DNA from: Smithella sp.
GTDB lineage: Bacteria; Desulfobacterota; Syntrophia; Syntrophales; Smithellaceae
NCBI GenBank assembly: GCA_007244375.1
Contig: SCVW01000015.1
Span: 62,001 to 126,000, forward strand
Length of the DNA stretch: 64,000 bases
Direction of reading: 5' to 3'
In this document: positions 35,995 to 46,315 of the stretch, in pieces
Layout: each line of letters opens with the position of its first letter
Numbering within the stretch: position 1 is the stretch's first letter
The notes under the pieces: generated by a model
Told to the model about the DNA's origin: nothing
The model's input: the letters and a program-made list of their open reading frames with translations, nothing else
Database searches by the model: none
Program-made: the position numbers and the translations under genes

Positions 35995-36017
35995 CTTTAA
36001 TTGATAAGGCCTAAGAT

Positions 36018-37046
36018 ATGGAAAAAACAACAAAAAATGCTTTAATCACTCCTTCTTTTACCGAAGAAGACGGCGAATTTGAAGTTACCTTGCGTCCGAC
36101 GAAATTAAAGGATTATGTCGGTCAGGAAAAAGTTAAAAGTAACCTGGCTATCTTTATTGAAGCCTCTAAAAAACGCCGCGAGGCGCTTGATCATGTACTT
36201 TTGTATGGTCCGCCTGGTCTGGGGAAAACCACGTTGGCTTATATCATAGCCAGGGAAATGGGAGTTGATATTAAGGTTACTTCCGGTCCTGTTATCGAAC
36301 GACCGGGAGATCTGGCCGCGATTTTAACGAATATGCAGGATCATGAGGTTCTCTTCATTGATGAAATACACCGGTTGTCCCATGTGGTGGAAGAAATTTT
36401 GTATCCGGCCATGGAAGATTTTCATATTGATATTTTAATAGGGCAGGGGCCTTCCGCCCGCTCAATGAAACTTGATATTCCTAAATTTACTTTAGTGGGC
36501 GCGACGACCCGTGCCGGTTCGCTGACGTCGCCTTTGCGCGATCGTTTCGGTATGCATTTTCGTCTCGAGTTCTATTCACCGCAGGAACTCGCCATTATTC
36601 TCAAAAGATCAGCTTCTATTTTGGGAATAAAACTTGCGCCTGCCGGAGCTGAAGAACTGGCCAAGCGTGCACGCGGCACGCCTAGGGTCGCCAATCGTCT
36701 GCTTAAGCGCGTCCGCGATTACGCGGAAGTGAAGGCCGATGGAAAAATTAATGAGAAAATAGCTCGCGAAGCGCTGGAAGCTTTTGAAGTCGATCAAAAA
36801 GGCTTCGACCAGATGGACAGAAAACTGCTCTTGACGTTGATTGAAAAATTCAACGGCGGTCCTGTCGGAGTGGAGAGTCTCGCTGCGGCCATCGGTGAAG
36901 AGAAAGTGACCATCGAAGATGTCTATGAACCGTATCTCATTCAGGAAGGGTATCTCCAAAGAACCGCCCGCGGTAGAATCGCTTCCGCCAGAGCTTACGA
37001 ACATTTTGGGATTAAAGCAACAGGCCGCCAGGGTGAAATATTTTAA
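36018..37046 (+). CDS. ruvB: Holliday junction DNA helicase RuvB
   Basis: A 342-residue AAA+ motor that drives branch migration. It has Walker [10 protein letters not shown], Walker B FIDEIHRL, sensor-1 [18 protein letters not shown] with the arginine finger, and the C-terminal winged-helix domain ([23 protein letters not shown]). AAGGCC precedes the start. The order ruvC-ruvA-ruvB is complete and undisturbed. Confidence 0.97.
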   Translation: MEKTTKNALITPSFTEEDGEFEVTLRPTKLKDYVGQEKVKSNLAIFIEASKKRREALDHVLLYGPPGLGKTTLAYIIAREMGVDIKVTSGPVIERPGDLAAILTNMQDHEVLFIDEIHRLSHVVEEILYPAMEDFHIDILIGQGPSARSMKLDIPKFTLVGATTRAGSLTSPLRDRFGMHFRLEFYSPQELAIILKRSASILGIKLAPAGAEELAKRARGTPRVANRLLKRVRDYAEVKADGKINEKIAREALEAFEVDQKGFDQMDRKLLLTLIEKFNGGPVGVESLAAAIGEEKVTIEDVYEPYLIQEGYLQRTARGRIASARAYEHFGIKATGRQGEIF

Positions 37047-37094
37047 GATGAGCATTTTTCAACAGTCCTTTAGTTGTAATGGTGATTTTATAAT

Positions 37095-37625
37095 ATGAAA
37101 ATACTAATGCACATATGTTGCGGACCTTGCACGATTTATCCCCTGAAGGAATTGCGAACTCATGGGCATCAAATCACCGGAGTTTTTTACAATCCCAACA
37201 TTCATCCTTATCAGGAATATCAGAGACGTCGCCAGACGCTTATGGATTATTCGGATAAAACTTATTTAAATGTTATCTGGCAGGACGGTTATCCTTTAGA
37301 AGAATTTTTGCGGGCAGTTGCTAATCTCAAGGAAAATGAAAGGTGTGCTTTCTGTCTGAGAGATCGTCTGGCCTATACTGCCGAAATGGCTATTCGGGAA
37401 AAATACGATGGCTTTACGACCACACTTCTTTACAGCAAATATCAAAAACATGATTTAATTAAGGAAATCGGGAAAACTCTAAGCCAGCAACTGGGAATAT
37501 TCTTTTATTATCAGGATTTTCGTGTCGGATGGGCAGAGGGCGTAAAGATATCTAAAGAGTTGGATATGTACCGCCAACCTTATTGTGGTTGCATATATAG
37601 CGAAAGACAGCGATATTATAAGTGA
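37095..37625 (+). CDS. queH: Epoxyqueuosine reductase QueH
   Basis: A 176-residue QueH (DUF208) that converts epoxyqueuosine to queuosine in tRNA. The Cys sets for its iron-sulfur and iron centre are present: HICCGPCTIY at the N terminus, CAFCLRDR near residue 80, and QPYCGCIYSE at the C terminus. The LLYSKYQKHD motif is also conserved. It lies 48 bp after ruvB in the same direction. Its presence means the QueG-like protein at 15503-16330 need not serve queuosine. Confidence 0.92.
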   Translation: MKILMHICCGPCTIYPLKELRTHGHQITGVFYNPNIHPYQEYQRRRQTLMDYSDKTYLNVIWQDGYPLEEFLRAVANLKENERCAFCLRDRLAYTAEMAIREKYDGFTTTLLYSKYQKHDLIKEIGKTLSQQLGIFFYYQDFRVGWAEGVKISKELDMYRQPYCGCIYSERQRYYK

Positions 37626-37649
37626 AACTATGCCGCTTTTTTCGGCAAA

Positions 37650-37729
37650 CTTTGTTGGCATCGTCGTCAGCTCCCTCGACGTATTAGTAATACGCCTGCG
37701 GAGCCTCCTCCTTGCCGCCGCATTATCCA
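37650..37729. repeat. Intergenic repeat, copy 2
   Basis: It starts CTTTGTTGGCATCGTCGTC and continues with the same pattern as 33762-33839, including a hairpin CGTATT-AGT-AATACG and a CGCCTGCGGAGCCTCC region. The remaining 37730-37921 stretch is AT-rich, with a 7-bp hairpin TGTGGTA/TACCACA at 37761-37778 and nothing else supportable. Confidence 0.6.
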
Positions 37730-37921
37730 AAAAAATCGAAATGGTTTACAAGTAATTTACTGTGGTATTTTTACCACACAAAAATAAAAATATTCTGCTG
37801 TAATCGTTACATTTTTACATAAAAAACAATTATTACAATAACTTATATTTTATAATAAATATTGCGGGATATGGTACGCTAATTGCTGTTATCTTAAAAA
37901 TAAGTTTATTTTGGGAAAAGT

Positions 37922-38854
37922 ATGAATCTTCAACGTACAGTAAAAAAAGAAATAAGTTGCTTCAGCGTCGGTTTGCATACCGGCCGTAAAATCAACATGA
38001 AAATCAAACCGGCTCCTGCTGATACAGGTGTAGTTTTTATTCGCAAGGACTTGTCTCAGGCCGAGCCGATTCAAGCCCGTTACGACAATGTTTGTGATAC
38101 AACACTGGCCACAACATTAGGGTCCAACGGAGTAACTGTATCTACCGTGGAACATCTTTTATCGGCATTCAGCGGTATGGGTGTTGACAACGCGTTTGTG
38201 GAACTTGATTCTTTTGAAGTACCTGTGATGGATGGCAGCGCGCTTCCTTTTGTTAATATGCTCAAGGAAGTCGGCACGCACGTTCAAAAGAAAAATAAAA
38301 AGATGCTGGTTATTAAAAAGCCTGTTTCTGTAAATAACGGCGACGGCAGCGCTATGTTTATGCCTTCAGATGAATTTAAAATAACTTATGAAATAGATTT
38401 CAAGCATCCTGTTATCGGCAGGCAATCATTCGATATGAATTTTTCTGACGAGATTTATGAAAAAGAAATTTGCGCCGCGCAGACTTTCGGTTTTCTGAAA
38501 GATCTGGAATTTCTGCAGGCCAAAGGTCTGGCGCTGGGCGGGTCATTGAAAAACGCAATTGTTCTGGATGACAAAAAAATTATCAATAAAGAGGGGCAGC
38601 GCATTCCTAATGTTTTTGTGAAACATAAAATTCTTGATGCGATCGGCGATCTGTTTTTGCTGGGCATGCCTATAATCGGACATTTTATTGCTTACAAATC
38701 AGGTCATCGTTTGAATAATCTTTTACTTAGAGAATTAATGGCTAAAAAAGAATGTTGGGAAATTGTTAACGGTGTAAATAAAGAAGAAGCGCATAAGCAT
38801 AATTTTCTCAAAAAAATTCCTTCCTTTAAAATCCTCGACGCCATTCATGCCTAA
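37922..38854 (+). CDS. lpxC: UDP-3-O-acyl-N-acetylglucosamine deacetylase
   Basis: A 310-residue zinc deacetylase performing the committed step of lipid A synthesis. Zinc and catalytic motifs are VSTVEHLLSAFSGMGVDNA (His), DSFEVPVMDGSALPF, FVKHKILDAIGDLFLLG (His and Asp) and a late His in SGHRLNN. It confirms an LPS-bearing outer membrane. It is followed by a DUF4390 gene and the NtrY/NtrX pair, an order common in deltaproteobacteria. Confidence 0.97.
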   Translation: MNLQRTVKKEISCFSVGLHTGRKINMKIKPAPADTGVVFIRKDLSQAEPIQARYDNVCDTTLATTLGSNGVTVSTVEHLLSAFSGMGVDNAFVELDSFEVPVMDGSALPFVNMLKEVGTHVQKKNKKMLVIKKPVSVNNGDGSAMFMPSDEFKITYEIDFKHPVIGRQSFDMNFSDEIYEKEICAAQTFGFLKDLEFLQAKGLALGGSLKNAIVLDDKKIINKEGQRIPNVFVKHKILDAIGDLFLLGMPIIGHFIAYKSGHRLNNLLLRELMAKKECWEIVNGVNKEEAHKHNFLKKIPSFKILDAIHA

Positions 38855-39010
38855 ATTAAATAAACCTTGATTTTTATCACTGGGTTGCCTAAGATTATAA
38901 TTTAAATTTTAAGGCTGATTTCTTTCATACATACGTATTCGTTTGTCAGATATTAAATAGTGGAACAGTCTGATTTTACTCGTTTTAAATTTCAGGTAAA
39001 CAGGCGTTTT

Positions 39011-39586
39011 ATGAAAAAGAAAAAAAATAAAAGTTTGTTTTTGGTTTTCTTGCTTATCATCTTCGGTTTTGCGGCAGTACCAATGCGGGTTCAGGCAATC
39101 GAACCGAAAATTACTGATATTCTGATTACAAATAACAGGGACAATGTTCTTTTATACGCGCGGTTGGTCAATGGTTTTAAACCGGAAATGGAAATGGCTA
39201 TTTTGGCCGGGATACCAGCCGTTTTTACTTTACAGCTTGAAGTCTATCAGGAAAGGTCGTTTGTCTGGGATAAAAAACTAGCAAGTCATGAAATTAAACG
39301 TACCATGAAATATGACAATCTCAAAAAAACATTTAGTATTTACACCAATGGCAACCCTCAGCCTGTTGTTTTTTCCGATTTTGAAAGAGCACAAAAAGCG
39401 ATGGCAGATTTTAACGGTATAGTTGCTGTACCTCTGTCGTCACTTACAAAGGGTAAAAATTATTACATTTTGATTAAAATTAAAATGGACAAAGTACGCT
39501 TGCCCTTGCATATGGAATATATATTTTTCTTCGTTTCTTACTGGGATTTTGAAACAGTATGGAATCGACAGAACTTTTCTTATTAG
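39011..39586 (+). CDS. Exported DUF4390 protein
   Basis: A 191-residue protein with a signal peptide (SLFLVFLLIIFGFAAVPMRVQA) and the DUF4390 domain (ITDILITNNRDNVLLYARLVNGF, WDKKLASHEIKRTMKYDNL). Function unknown; the gene nearly always lies just before an NtrY-like kinase gene, suggesting a periplasmic role in sensing. The ATG at 39011 places the signal peptide at the N terminus, while the GTG at 38960 would add 17 residues before it. The kinase gene starts 48 bp later. Confidence 0.8.
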   Translation: MKKKKNKSLFLVFLLIIFGFAAVPMRVQAIEPKITDILITNNRDNVLLYARLVNGFKPEMEMAILAGIPAVFTLQLEVYQERSFVWDKKLASHEIKRTMKYDNLKKTFSIYTNGNPQPVVFSDFERAQKAMADFNGIVAVPLSSLTKGKNYYILIKIKMDKVRLPLHMEYIFFFVSYWDFETVWNRQNFSY

Positions 39587-39634
39587 AGGTTAAATTCGTT
39601 TTTTGTGTATCAGACTGAATTGATTGATTAGCTG

Positions 39635-41851
39635 ATGAGAATACGACAAAAAAAAAGCAACATTGATGAAAAGGAATTAAGAAAACGCCGTCGCGAACTG
39701 ATTATTATGGTGATTGTTGGTATTCTGGCAATTACCTTTACTCTGCTTGCCAGTCAATTTTTCAACAAAAATGAGTTATCTCTATCAACTAATATATTCG
39801 TTTACGGTCTTACCAGCATTAATGTTATTCTGATAATTCTCCTGCTATTTCTGATTATCAGGAATGTCGTCAAACTTTTTTACGAACATCGCCGGGGAGT
39901 TATCGGTTCCAGGCTAAGAACCAAACTGGTAGCTACTTTTGTCGGATTATCTCTTATCCCGACATTCCTGCTTTTTTTGTTTGCGGTAAATTTTCTTTCA
40001 TACAGCATGGAGTTCTGGTTTAATATTAAGATTGGAGATGCTTTAAACCGTTCTTTGGAAGTGGCTCAGGTTTATTACCAGCAAATGGAGGAACAAGCCA
40101 AATTCAATGCCCGTCAAATCAGCGCTGATATTTCCAGAAATCGGCTATATGAAAGTGATAGAATCGAGTACCTGAAAAGTTTCATCAATCAGCGGCAGAA
40201 AAATTCCAAAGTAGGTATGGTTGAAACTTATTTTGACTTTCAAAAAGAAAGAATGGTTTTTACTGATACCGAACATCCGGAACTTACTTCGGTAAACCTC
40301 GATCCCAAAATGATAGAGGATATTTATTTCGGTAAAGAACAATCTACGATTCAGCCCACCAATATCGGAGATGCAGTCGTCGGTATAGTGCCGGTTTTTT
40401 CGCTCGCGGTACCTTCGGAAGTAATTGGCCGTGTGTCGGTGAGCTACATTGTTCCCAAGGGCTTTGTGGATAAACTCAGAAGTATAGCAGACGCCTCGGA
40501 ACAATATGGTAAAATCAAACTACTTAAGAATCCGATCAAATCAAATTATATTATTACGCTTACTATCGTGACACTGGTTATCATATTCCTTGCAACATGG
40601 TTTGGAATGACTCTGGCCAAGGGAATTACCGACCCTATTCAGGATCTTGTTCTGGCGACTAATAGAATTACGCAGGGAGATTTGGACAGTCGTATTAATA
40701 TAGAAGCAGACGATGAAATCGGTCTTTTGGTCAAATCTTTTAATCAGATGACCGTGGACTTAAAGAAAAGCAAGAACAGCGTGGAAGAAGCGAATTTAAA
40801 TCTGGAACAGCGGCGAAAATATATGGAAACGGTTCTACGCAATGTTTCCGCGGGAGTTATTTCCGTAGATAAAAACGGTGTTATCACTACTATTAACCGT
40901 GCTGCAGAAAAAATGTTTGATATTAAAGCGGATAAAGTTCTTTTACGAAACTATCGTGATTTAATGATGCCGGAACATCTTTCTCTGGTTAATGAATTTC
41001 TGCAGGAAATGAAAGAAAACAAAGAGAGCATATTGGAAAAGCAGTTGGAAGTAATGTTGAAAGATAAGGCCATTACTGTTTTGCTGACTATTACGACAAT
41101 TCGTGATGAAGAAGGCAGAGATTCCGGTAATGTTGTCGTTTTTGAAGATTTAACTCAACTTCAAAGGGCAGAACGGGCCGCTGCCTGGCGTGAAGTAGCG
41201 CGTCGCATGGCGCATGAAATCAAAAATCCACTGACACCGGTTCAACTTTCCGCGCAAAGGTTACAGAAAAAATACGGAGATAAATTAGGAGAAGAAGAAT
41301 CAGTATTTAAAGAATGCACCCAGACAATTATCGATCAGGTCGAGGTGCTGAAAAATCTGGTCAATGAATTTTCACGTTACGCGCGAATGCCGGTGACAAC
41401 GCTCACGCCCAATGACCTGAATGCGGTGGTTGCCGAGGCGGTTTTACTTTTTCAGGATGCGCACAAAGATATCGTATTTGAATTTAAGCCTGCCGAGGGA
41501 CTGCCGACCTTTGATTTGGACGCGGAACAAATAAACAGAGTAATGATCAACCTGCTGGACAATGCCGTTGCGGCGATTGATAAAAAAGACGGTCATATCG
41601 ATATTATCGTTTGTTATGATGAACAACACCGGAAAGCCACAGTAATCGTGGCGGATAACGGAAGGGGTGTTCCTGCGAGTTATAAAAGAAAAGTCTTTGA
41701 ACCTTATTTTTCGACAAAGAAAGCGGGAACAGGTCTTGGTCTGGCAATTGTCAGCTCTATTATTTCCGACCATCGAGGTCAGGTGAGCGTTGCTGACAAT
41801 AAACCAACAGGAACAGTTGTTTCTTTTCATCTGCCGGTGTCGCAAGTGTAA
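39635..41851 (+). CDS. ntrY: NtrY-like membrane sensor histidine kinase
   Basis: A 738-residue kinase. Three N-terminal membrane helices (about 20-45, 50-75, 90-115) precede a periplasmic or extracytoplasmic region (about 125-295) and another helix (about 305-328). A HAMP domain (ITDPIQDLVLATNRI), a PAS domain (residues 395-495), the phosphoacceptor motif AHEIKNPLTPVQLSAQRL and the ATPase motifs NLLDNAVAA, DNGRGVP and GTGLGLAI follow. It should phosphorylate the response regulator encoded 39 bp downstream. The signal is unknown; the NtrY name is by architecture. Confidence 0.9.
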   Translation: MRIRQKKSNIDEKELRKRRRELIIMVIVGILAITFTLLASQFFNKNELSLSTNIFVYGLTSINVILIILLLFLIIRNVVKLFYEHRRGVIGSRLRTKLVATFVGLSLIPTFLLFLFAVNFLSYSMEFWFNIKIGDALNRSLEVAQVYYQQMEEQAKFNARQISADISRNRLYESDRIEYLKSFINQRQKNSKVGMVETYFDFQKERMVFTDTEHPELTSVNLDPKMIEDIYFGKEQSTIQPTNIGDAVVGIVPVFSLAVPSEVIGRVSVSYIVPKGFVDKLRSIADASEQYGKIKLLKNPIKSNYIITLTIVTLVIIFLATWFGMTLAKGITDPIQDLVLATNRITQGDLDSRINIEADDEIGLLVKSFNQMTVDLKKSKNSVEEANLNLEQRRKYMETVLRNVSAGVISVDKNGVITTINRAAEKMFDIKADKVLLRNYRDLMMPEHLSLVNEFLQEMKENKESILEKQLEVMLKDKAITVLLTITTIRDEEGRDSGNVVVFEDLTQLQRAERAAAWREVARRMAHEIKNPLTPVQLSAQRLQKKYGDKLGEEESVFKECTQTIIDQVEVLKNLVNEFSRYARMPVTTLTPNDLNAVVAEAVLLFQDAHKDIVFEFKPAEGLPTFDLDAEQINRVMINLLDNAVAAIDKKDGHIDIIVCYDEQHRKATVIVADNGRGVPASYKRKVFEPYFSTKKAGTGLGLAIVSSIISDHRGQVSVADNKPTGTVVSFHLPVSQV

Positions 41852-41890
41852 TTATGTACAAAAAATAAAAGGTAAATCTGAGAAACGAAC

Positions 41891-43261
41891 ATGAACGAGA
41901 CAATTCTAGTAGTTGATGATGAAGAAAGCATTTGCCAGTCTCTGAAGGCAATCTTAACAGACGAGGGCTATCAGGTTCTTGTCGCGGGCAGTGGTGAAGA
42001 AGCAATTAAGATTGTTGACGAAGAAATGCCTCAGCTTGTTTTACTCGATATCTGGCTGCCAGGCATTGACGGCCTGGAAACACTACAGGCAATTAAGAAA
42101 ATAAATCCGAAAACACTGGTAATTATAATGTCCGGTCACGGTACAATCGAAACGGCGGTAAAAGCCACGAAACTTGGCGCGTTTGATTTTATCGAAAAAC
42201 CTTTATCGCTTGATAAAATTATAATTTTGGTGAACAACGCCATTAATTTGATTCGGTTGCAGGAAGAAAATGTTTTATTAAAGGAAAAAGTTTCTCATCA
42301 GTATGAACTTACCGGCACAAGCCCTGCAATAGCCGAACTTAAAGAAATGATCGGCATTGTTGCTCCCACGAACGCCTGGATTTTGATTATGGGAGAAAAC
42401 GGTACAGGCAAGGAACTTGTGGCACGCTCGATTCATCATTTAAGTTTGAGATCACATAAAGATATTGTTGAAGTCAACTGCGCGGCAATACCTGAAGAGC
42501 TTATAGAAAGCGAATTGTTCGGCCATGAAAAAGGAGCTTTTACCGGGGCTACAGAGAAGAAACGCGGCAAATTCGATCTCGCTCATGAAGGCACAATATT
42601 TCTTGATGAGGTTGCCGATATGAGCCTGAAAGCGCAGGCAAAAATTCTGCGCATTTTACAGGAAAAAAAGTTTGAACGGGTCGGTGGCAATAAATTAATC
42701 GATATGGATGTGCGGGTTTTAGCCGCAACCAATAAAGACCTGGAAGAAGAAATGAAGGCGGGGCGTTTCCGGCAGGATCTTTATTATCGGCTGCATGTAA
42801 TTCCCCTGGTTGTTCCGCCGCTGCGTGAGAGAAAAGAAGACATTAAGCCTTTGGTAGAACGGTTTATTCTTGATTTTACCACCAAAGAAGGTATGGAACC
42901 GAAGACACTGACGGATGATGCCCTGGCTTTATTAATGAAACATGACTGGCCGGGTAATGTGCGTGAGTTGAAAAATATAATCGAGCGACTGATCATCCTG
43001 ACTCCTTCGAATGAAATAACGGCCAAAGATATTCCACCTTTGGGTATTAAAGAGGAAACCGAGACGACTTTTGGCATTCAGGCAGCAGGGGGAGATTCAT
43101 TTAAAGATGCCAAGATGGATTTCGAAAGACAATTCATTTTAAAGAAACTCGAAGAAAACGAAGGAAATATTTCCAAGACCGCCGAAGCAATTGGCTTGGA
43201 ACGCAGTAATCTGCATAAGAAATTAAAAGCTCTGAAGATCGCGGTGAAAGATCAGTCTTAG
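41891..43261 (+). CDS. ntrX: Sigma-54-dependent response regulator (NtrX/NtrC-like)
   Basis: A 456-residue activator. The receiver domain has the phosphorylation site in LVLLDIWLPGIDG, the central AAA+ domain has GENGTGKE (Walker A), the sigma-54 contact motif HEKGAFTGAT and FLDEVADM (Walker B), and the C-terminal Fis-type helix-turn-helix ends in NISKTAEAIGLERSNLHKKL. It pairs with the NtrY-like kinase. It could act at sigma-54 promoters such as the one at 13399-13414, but this is only a possibility. Its stop codon overlaps that of the convergent gene. Confidence 0.92.
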   Translation: MNETILVVDDEESICQSLKAILTDEGYQVLVAGSGEEAIKIVDEEMPQLVLLDIWLPGIDGLETLQAIKKINPKTLVIIMSGHGTIETAVKATKLGAFDFIEKPLSLDKIIILVNNAINLIRLQEENVLLKEKVSHQYELTGTSPAIAELKEMIGIVAPTNAWILIMGENGTGKELVARSIHHLSLRSHKDIVEVNCAAIPEELIESELFGHEKGAFTGATEKKRGKFDLAHEGTIFLDEVADMSLKAQAKILRILQEKKFERVGGNKLIDMDVRVLAATNKDLEEEMKAGRFRQDLYYRLHVIPLVVPPLRERKEDIKPLVERFILDFTTKEGMEPKTLTDDALALLMKHDWPGNVRELKNIIERLIILTPSNEITAKDIPPLGIKEETETTFGIQAAGGDSFKDAKMDFERQFILKKLEENEGNISKTAEAIGLERSNLHKKLKALKIAVKDQS

Positions 43262-44244
43262 CTTCCGGAGATATTATTAATTTGCTTCTTCATATCGGGG
43301 ATCGAAAATTTGTTGAAGGGAAGAAATACGACTCCGAGCACAACTACGATCACCATAGATAGAAAATGATAAACAAGGGCAAAAGATAGAGCTTCGGATT
43401 TAGCCAAACCAAAAAGACTCAAAGCAAGAACGCAGGCAAAATGCCAATTGCCGATATAACCCGGACCCGCGGGAAGAGCTATACCCGCAATGAGAATAAT
43501 CATTATAACAAAAGACGCCATTATCGGCAGACCAAAACAGAAGGACTCAATCAACATATAAATAGCTGCAACGTCCACAAGCCAGATTGCGGCCGAAAGA
43601 ACAATCAAATACAAAAGCAATTTGATATTGGTAATAACCTGAAAGCCATCGATAAAATGATGAATCAATTCATCTATTTTATTAGCGAATTTTCCGGGTA
43701 GTTTGCTCAAAAATATATTGATCAATTTTAATGCCGCGTCTCTTCGCAATATTAGAAAAATAATAAAACAAAACATAATCAATGCGAGCAGAAAGAAAAT
43801 AATGCTTGATTTAATCATCCATGGCGGCAGGTCGATAAAGAAAAGAACAATTATTGCAATTGCCAATACAGTAAAACTATCCAGTACCCTTTCTACAAGA
43901 ATAGTTCCCAGCGCAGAAGACATTTTTATGGAGCTTTTTTTGGAAATTAAATAAGGTCTGGCCAGTTCGCCAATACGGGCAGGAATCGCTGCTATTGCCA
44001 GAAAACCTACCGAGGTAACCGAAAATAGAGATAACTGATCTATTTTTTCCATCGGCTGCAACATAATGCCCCAGCGATAAGATCGTAACCACTGCATTAT
44101 CAGGACAAGAACGACGAAAAAAATAACATAGGTGAACTGGATTTTTTTCAGATCATGAAAAACGTCCTGAAAATTAATCCCTCTTACGGATAAATAAACC
44201 AAGACGATGCTGATCAGTATACCTAGAATAACTTTTTTATTCAT
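43258..44244 (-). CDS. Flippase-like / lysylphosphatidylglycerol synthase TM-region (UPF0104) protein
   Basis: A 328-residue integral membrane protein with about eight helices and the UPF0104/AglD motifs (RSYRWGIMLQP, AIPARIGELARPYLISKK, LVERVLDSF, AGPGYIGNWHF). Family members flank glycolipid and aminoacyl-lipid synthesis genes, with proposed flippase roles. It converges with ntrX; the stop codons overlap (TAG at 43259-43261 and minus-strand TAA at 43258-43260), leaving no room for terminators. A DUF3568 lipoprotein gene lies upstream on the same strand. Confidence 0.8.
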   Translation of the reverse strand: MNKKVILGILISIVLVYLSVRGINFQDVFHDLKKIQFTYVIFFVVLVLIMQWLRSYRWGIMLQPMEKIDQLSLFSVTSVGFLAIAAIPARIGELARPYLISKKSSIKMSSALGTILVERVLDSFTVLAIAIIVLFFIDLPPWMIKSSIIFFLLALIMFCFIIFLILRRDAALKLINIFLSKLPGKFANKIDELIHHFIDGFQVITNIKLLLYLIVLSAAIWLVDVAAIYMLIESFCFGLPIMASFVIMIILIAGIALPAGPGYIGNWHFACVLALSLFGLAKSEALSFALVYHFLSMVIVVVLGVVFLPFNKFSIPDMKKQINNISGS

Positions 44245-44267
44245 TTAATTACCCGGCTGTCTTATGG

Positions 44268-44675
44268 CTATTTTTTAGCCAGGTAATCGGCAATTTTGTC
44301 ATGAAGAAGCTGAGAAGATAGCTTATTACCGATTAAGCCGACGCGAATGGCTACTGTCGTCAGATTTCTTGCTTTATATGTAATGTCGAAATTAACTTTT
44401 TCGTCGTTTATCAATGTACTGATTGTTCCCCGGGCAATTTCTTTCTCTGGAATAACTTCAATGCCTTTCATTTCGGCTATGGTTCTTTCACAAGCTTCCC
44501 ATACTTCATCGAAAGAATAATTATAATCTGTTTTCAATTCACCGTTGATATAATAGTAAGTTCCTGCCGTGCCCGCTCCGGCAGCGACTCCTCCTGCGAT
44601 TAATGCCGCACAACCGGAAAAAATAAAAAGAGCGAACAAAGATAAAATCAAGAGCATAAAATTATTTCTTTTCAT
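44268..44675 (-). CDS. DUF3568-family lipoprotein
   Basis: A 135-residue lipoprotein: signal LLILSLFALFIFSGCAA (lipobox FSGC), a Gly/Ala-rich segment (AGGVAAGAGTAGTYYY), then the DUF3568 fold (NYSFDEVWEACERTIAEM, NFDITYKARNLTTVAIRVG). Function unknown. AGGAAGAA lies upstream of the start. It is 23 bp from the flippase-like gene and may be cotranscribed with it. Confidence 0.75.
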   Translation of the reverse strand: MKRNNFMLLILSLFALFIFSGCAALIAGGVAAGAGTAGTYYYINGELKTDYNYSFDEVWEACERTIAEMKGIEVIPEKEIARGTISTLINDEKVNFDITYKARNLTTVAIRVGLIGNKLSSQLLHDKIADYLAKK

Positions 44676-44761
44676 GTTTCTTCCTCCGGTAGATTTTATT
44701 AAGGCATTTTAAGCACAAGTTATATGGTATTGCAATCGCTATTATCCGAAAATATTTTAGA

Positions 44762-45829
44762 TTAATGTGTTGTTTGACTGAGTTTTTCGAACTCGGCCAG
44801 AAGTTCTTCCTGTTTTTTGCTTATTACCGTGGGGATTTGGACGAAAATTTCCAGAATTTGGTCTCCGTGTCCGTAACCTCTCAAATGAGGTATTCCCTTA
44901 CCTTTGAGTCTGAAAATTTGCCCGTTCTGCGTGCCTTTAGGAATTTTCAATTTTTCTTTGCCTTGAAGCGTAGGTACTTCGATAGTTGCACCTAATGTGG
45001 CATTAACAAAGGAAACAGGAATACGGCAAATAATATCATCGCCTGACCTTGAGAAAAATTCATGTTCTTCGACATATATAAATACATACAAATCGCCGTC
45101 AGGTCCGCCATGTTCTCCTGCTTCTCCTTCTCCCCGCAGACGCAGGCGCGATCCTGTTTCCACACCGGCAGGAATTTTCAGTTGCACGGTTTTGGAAACT
45201 TGTTCTTTGCCCCTGCCGCGGCAGTTATCACAAGGTTTGGAGATAACTTTGCCGTGTCCATTACAGTTCGGGCATGTGGAGCTGATTGTAAAGAAACCGC
45301 TTGATTGGATTACCTGACCGCGTCCCTTGCAGGTACGGCATGTTTCGGGTGATGCTCCCGGAGCAGCTCCTGTGCCATGACATTTACGGCATGTTGCCAG
45401 TTTCTCTACATCTATGGTAGTTGTATGTCCAAAAGCGGCTTCCATGAAAGAAATTTTCAGGTCATAGCGTAAGTCAACTCCTGCACTTGCACCGTAACGG
45501 GAATGCCCGCGCACGTTACTATATCCGAAGGCATCCTCGAAAATATTACTGAAATGGGAAAAAATATCATCAAAGCCGCTGAATCCTCTGAAACCGGTGC
45601 TGTTTAATCCTTCATGGCCGTAATGGTCATATATTTCTCTTTTTTCCCGGTCGCTTAATACTTCGTAGGCTTCAGCCGCTTCTTTGAATTTTTCTTCCGC
45701 TTTTTTATTTCCCGGATTTCTGTCCGGATGACACTGCATCGCTATCGTGCGGTAGCTTTTTTTTATTTCTTCATCAGAAGCATTTCGGTCAACATTTAGA
45801 ATTTCGTAATAATCTTTTTTAGTCGTCAT
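44762..45829 (-). CDS. dnaJ: Chaperone DnaJ
   Basis: A 355-residue type I J-protein. The J domain (residues 5-70) has the HPD motif in QCHPDRNPG; a Gly/Phe-rich region ([10 protein letters not shown]) follows; the zinc domain has four CxxCxGxG motifs ([32 protein letters not shown]); the C-terminal substrate domains end near residue 345. dnaK is not in the window. The gene overlaps the preceding 132-residue gene by 4 bp. Confidence 0.93.
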   Translation of the reverse strand: MTTKKDYYEILNVDRNASDEEIKKSYRTIAMQCHPDRNPGNKKAEEKFKEAAEAYEVLSDREKREIYDHYGHEGLNSTGFRGFSGFDDIFSHFSNIFEDAFGYSNVRGHSRYGASAGVDLRYDLKISFMEAAFGHTTTIDVEKLATCRKCHGTGAAPGASPETCRTCKGRGQVIQSSGFFTISSTCPNCNGHGKVISKPCDNCRGRGKEQVSKTVQLKIPAGVETGSRLRLRGEGEAGEHGGPDGDLYVFIYVEEHEFFSRSGDDIICRIPVSFVNATLGATIEVPTLQGKEKLKIPKGTQNGQIFRLKGKGIPHLRGYGHGDQILEIFVQIPTVISKKQEELLAEFEKLSQTTH

Positions 45830-46224
45830 TCGCTTTTTGAATCAACCTCTTGATGCATTATTTTTTTGAGAGAATTAAGCATTTCTTCGTTGTTGGTTTT
45901 TTCCAGAGCGTGCAGGGCAAAAAAATATTTTTTTAAACCGATAGCTTTTTGTCCGATACCTTCCCAGTCGGCAGGCTCCAATTCCACGTTAAGGGCTTTT
46001 GCCGCCTGCTGAAAAAGCATCACATCGCCGCGATCAAATGCGATATCCTTAATTTTTTGCATGCATCCTTTATCGTTTGCCTTCTGGTAAAAATCCAACG
46101 CGTCGGATAAAAAGCCGTCTTCTAGAAAAGAGTTGCCATAATCCTTAAGTTCATTCTGATTAACTTTGTCCACGTATAGTATTTTTTGTTTTGAACGATA
46201 ATCAGGCAGTTTTTTAATGCTCAA
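45826..46224 (-). CDS. Small helical repeat protein upstream of dnaJ
   Basis: A 132-residue soluble protein with TPR-like helical pairs ([27 protein letters not shown], then [20 protein letters not shown]). I do not recognise a named family. AGGAG precedes the start by about 6 nt. Its stop overlaps the dnaJ start by 4 bp, so translation is coupled and a chaperone-related role is plausible, though only from context. Confidence 0.65.
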   Translation of the reverse strand: MSIKKLPDYRSKQKILYVDKVNQNELKDYGNSFLEDGFLSDALDFYQKANDKGCMQKIKDIAFDRGDVMLFQQAAKALNVELEPADWEGIGQKAIGLKKYFFALHALEKTNNEEMLNSLKKIMHQEVDSKSE

Positions 46225-46315
46225 AATATATCTCCTTAATGGGGAAAATCTTTTTGATTGGATTTAGCTATAATCTAATGATAATTCAGTCCAAGTCAAT
46301 ATATTGAAAGATATA

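Noticed and set aside
36609-37055. Long minus-strand frame opposite ruvB
   Set aside because: It is an antisense shadow of ruvB: no ribosome-binding site, and the composition mirrors the real gene. The same holds for long antisense frames opposite yebC, pyrD, mtaD and the acyl-CoA dehydrogenase.
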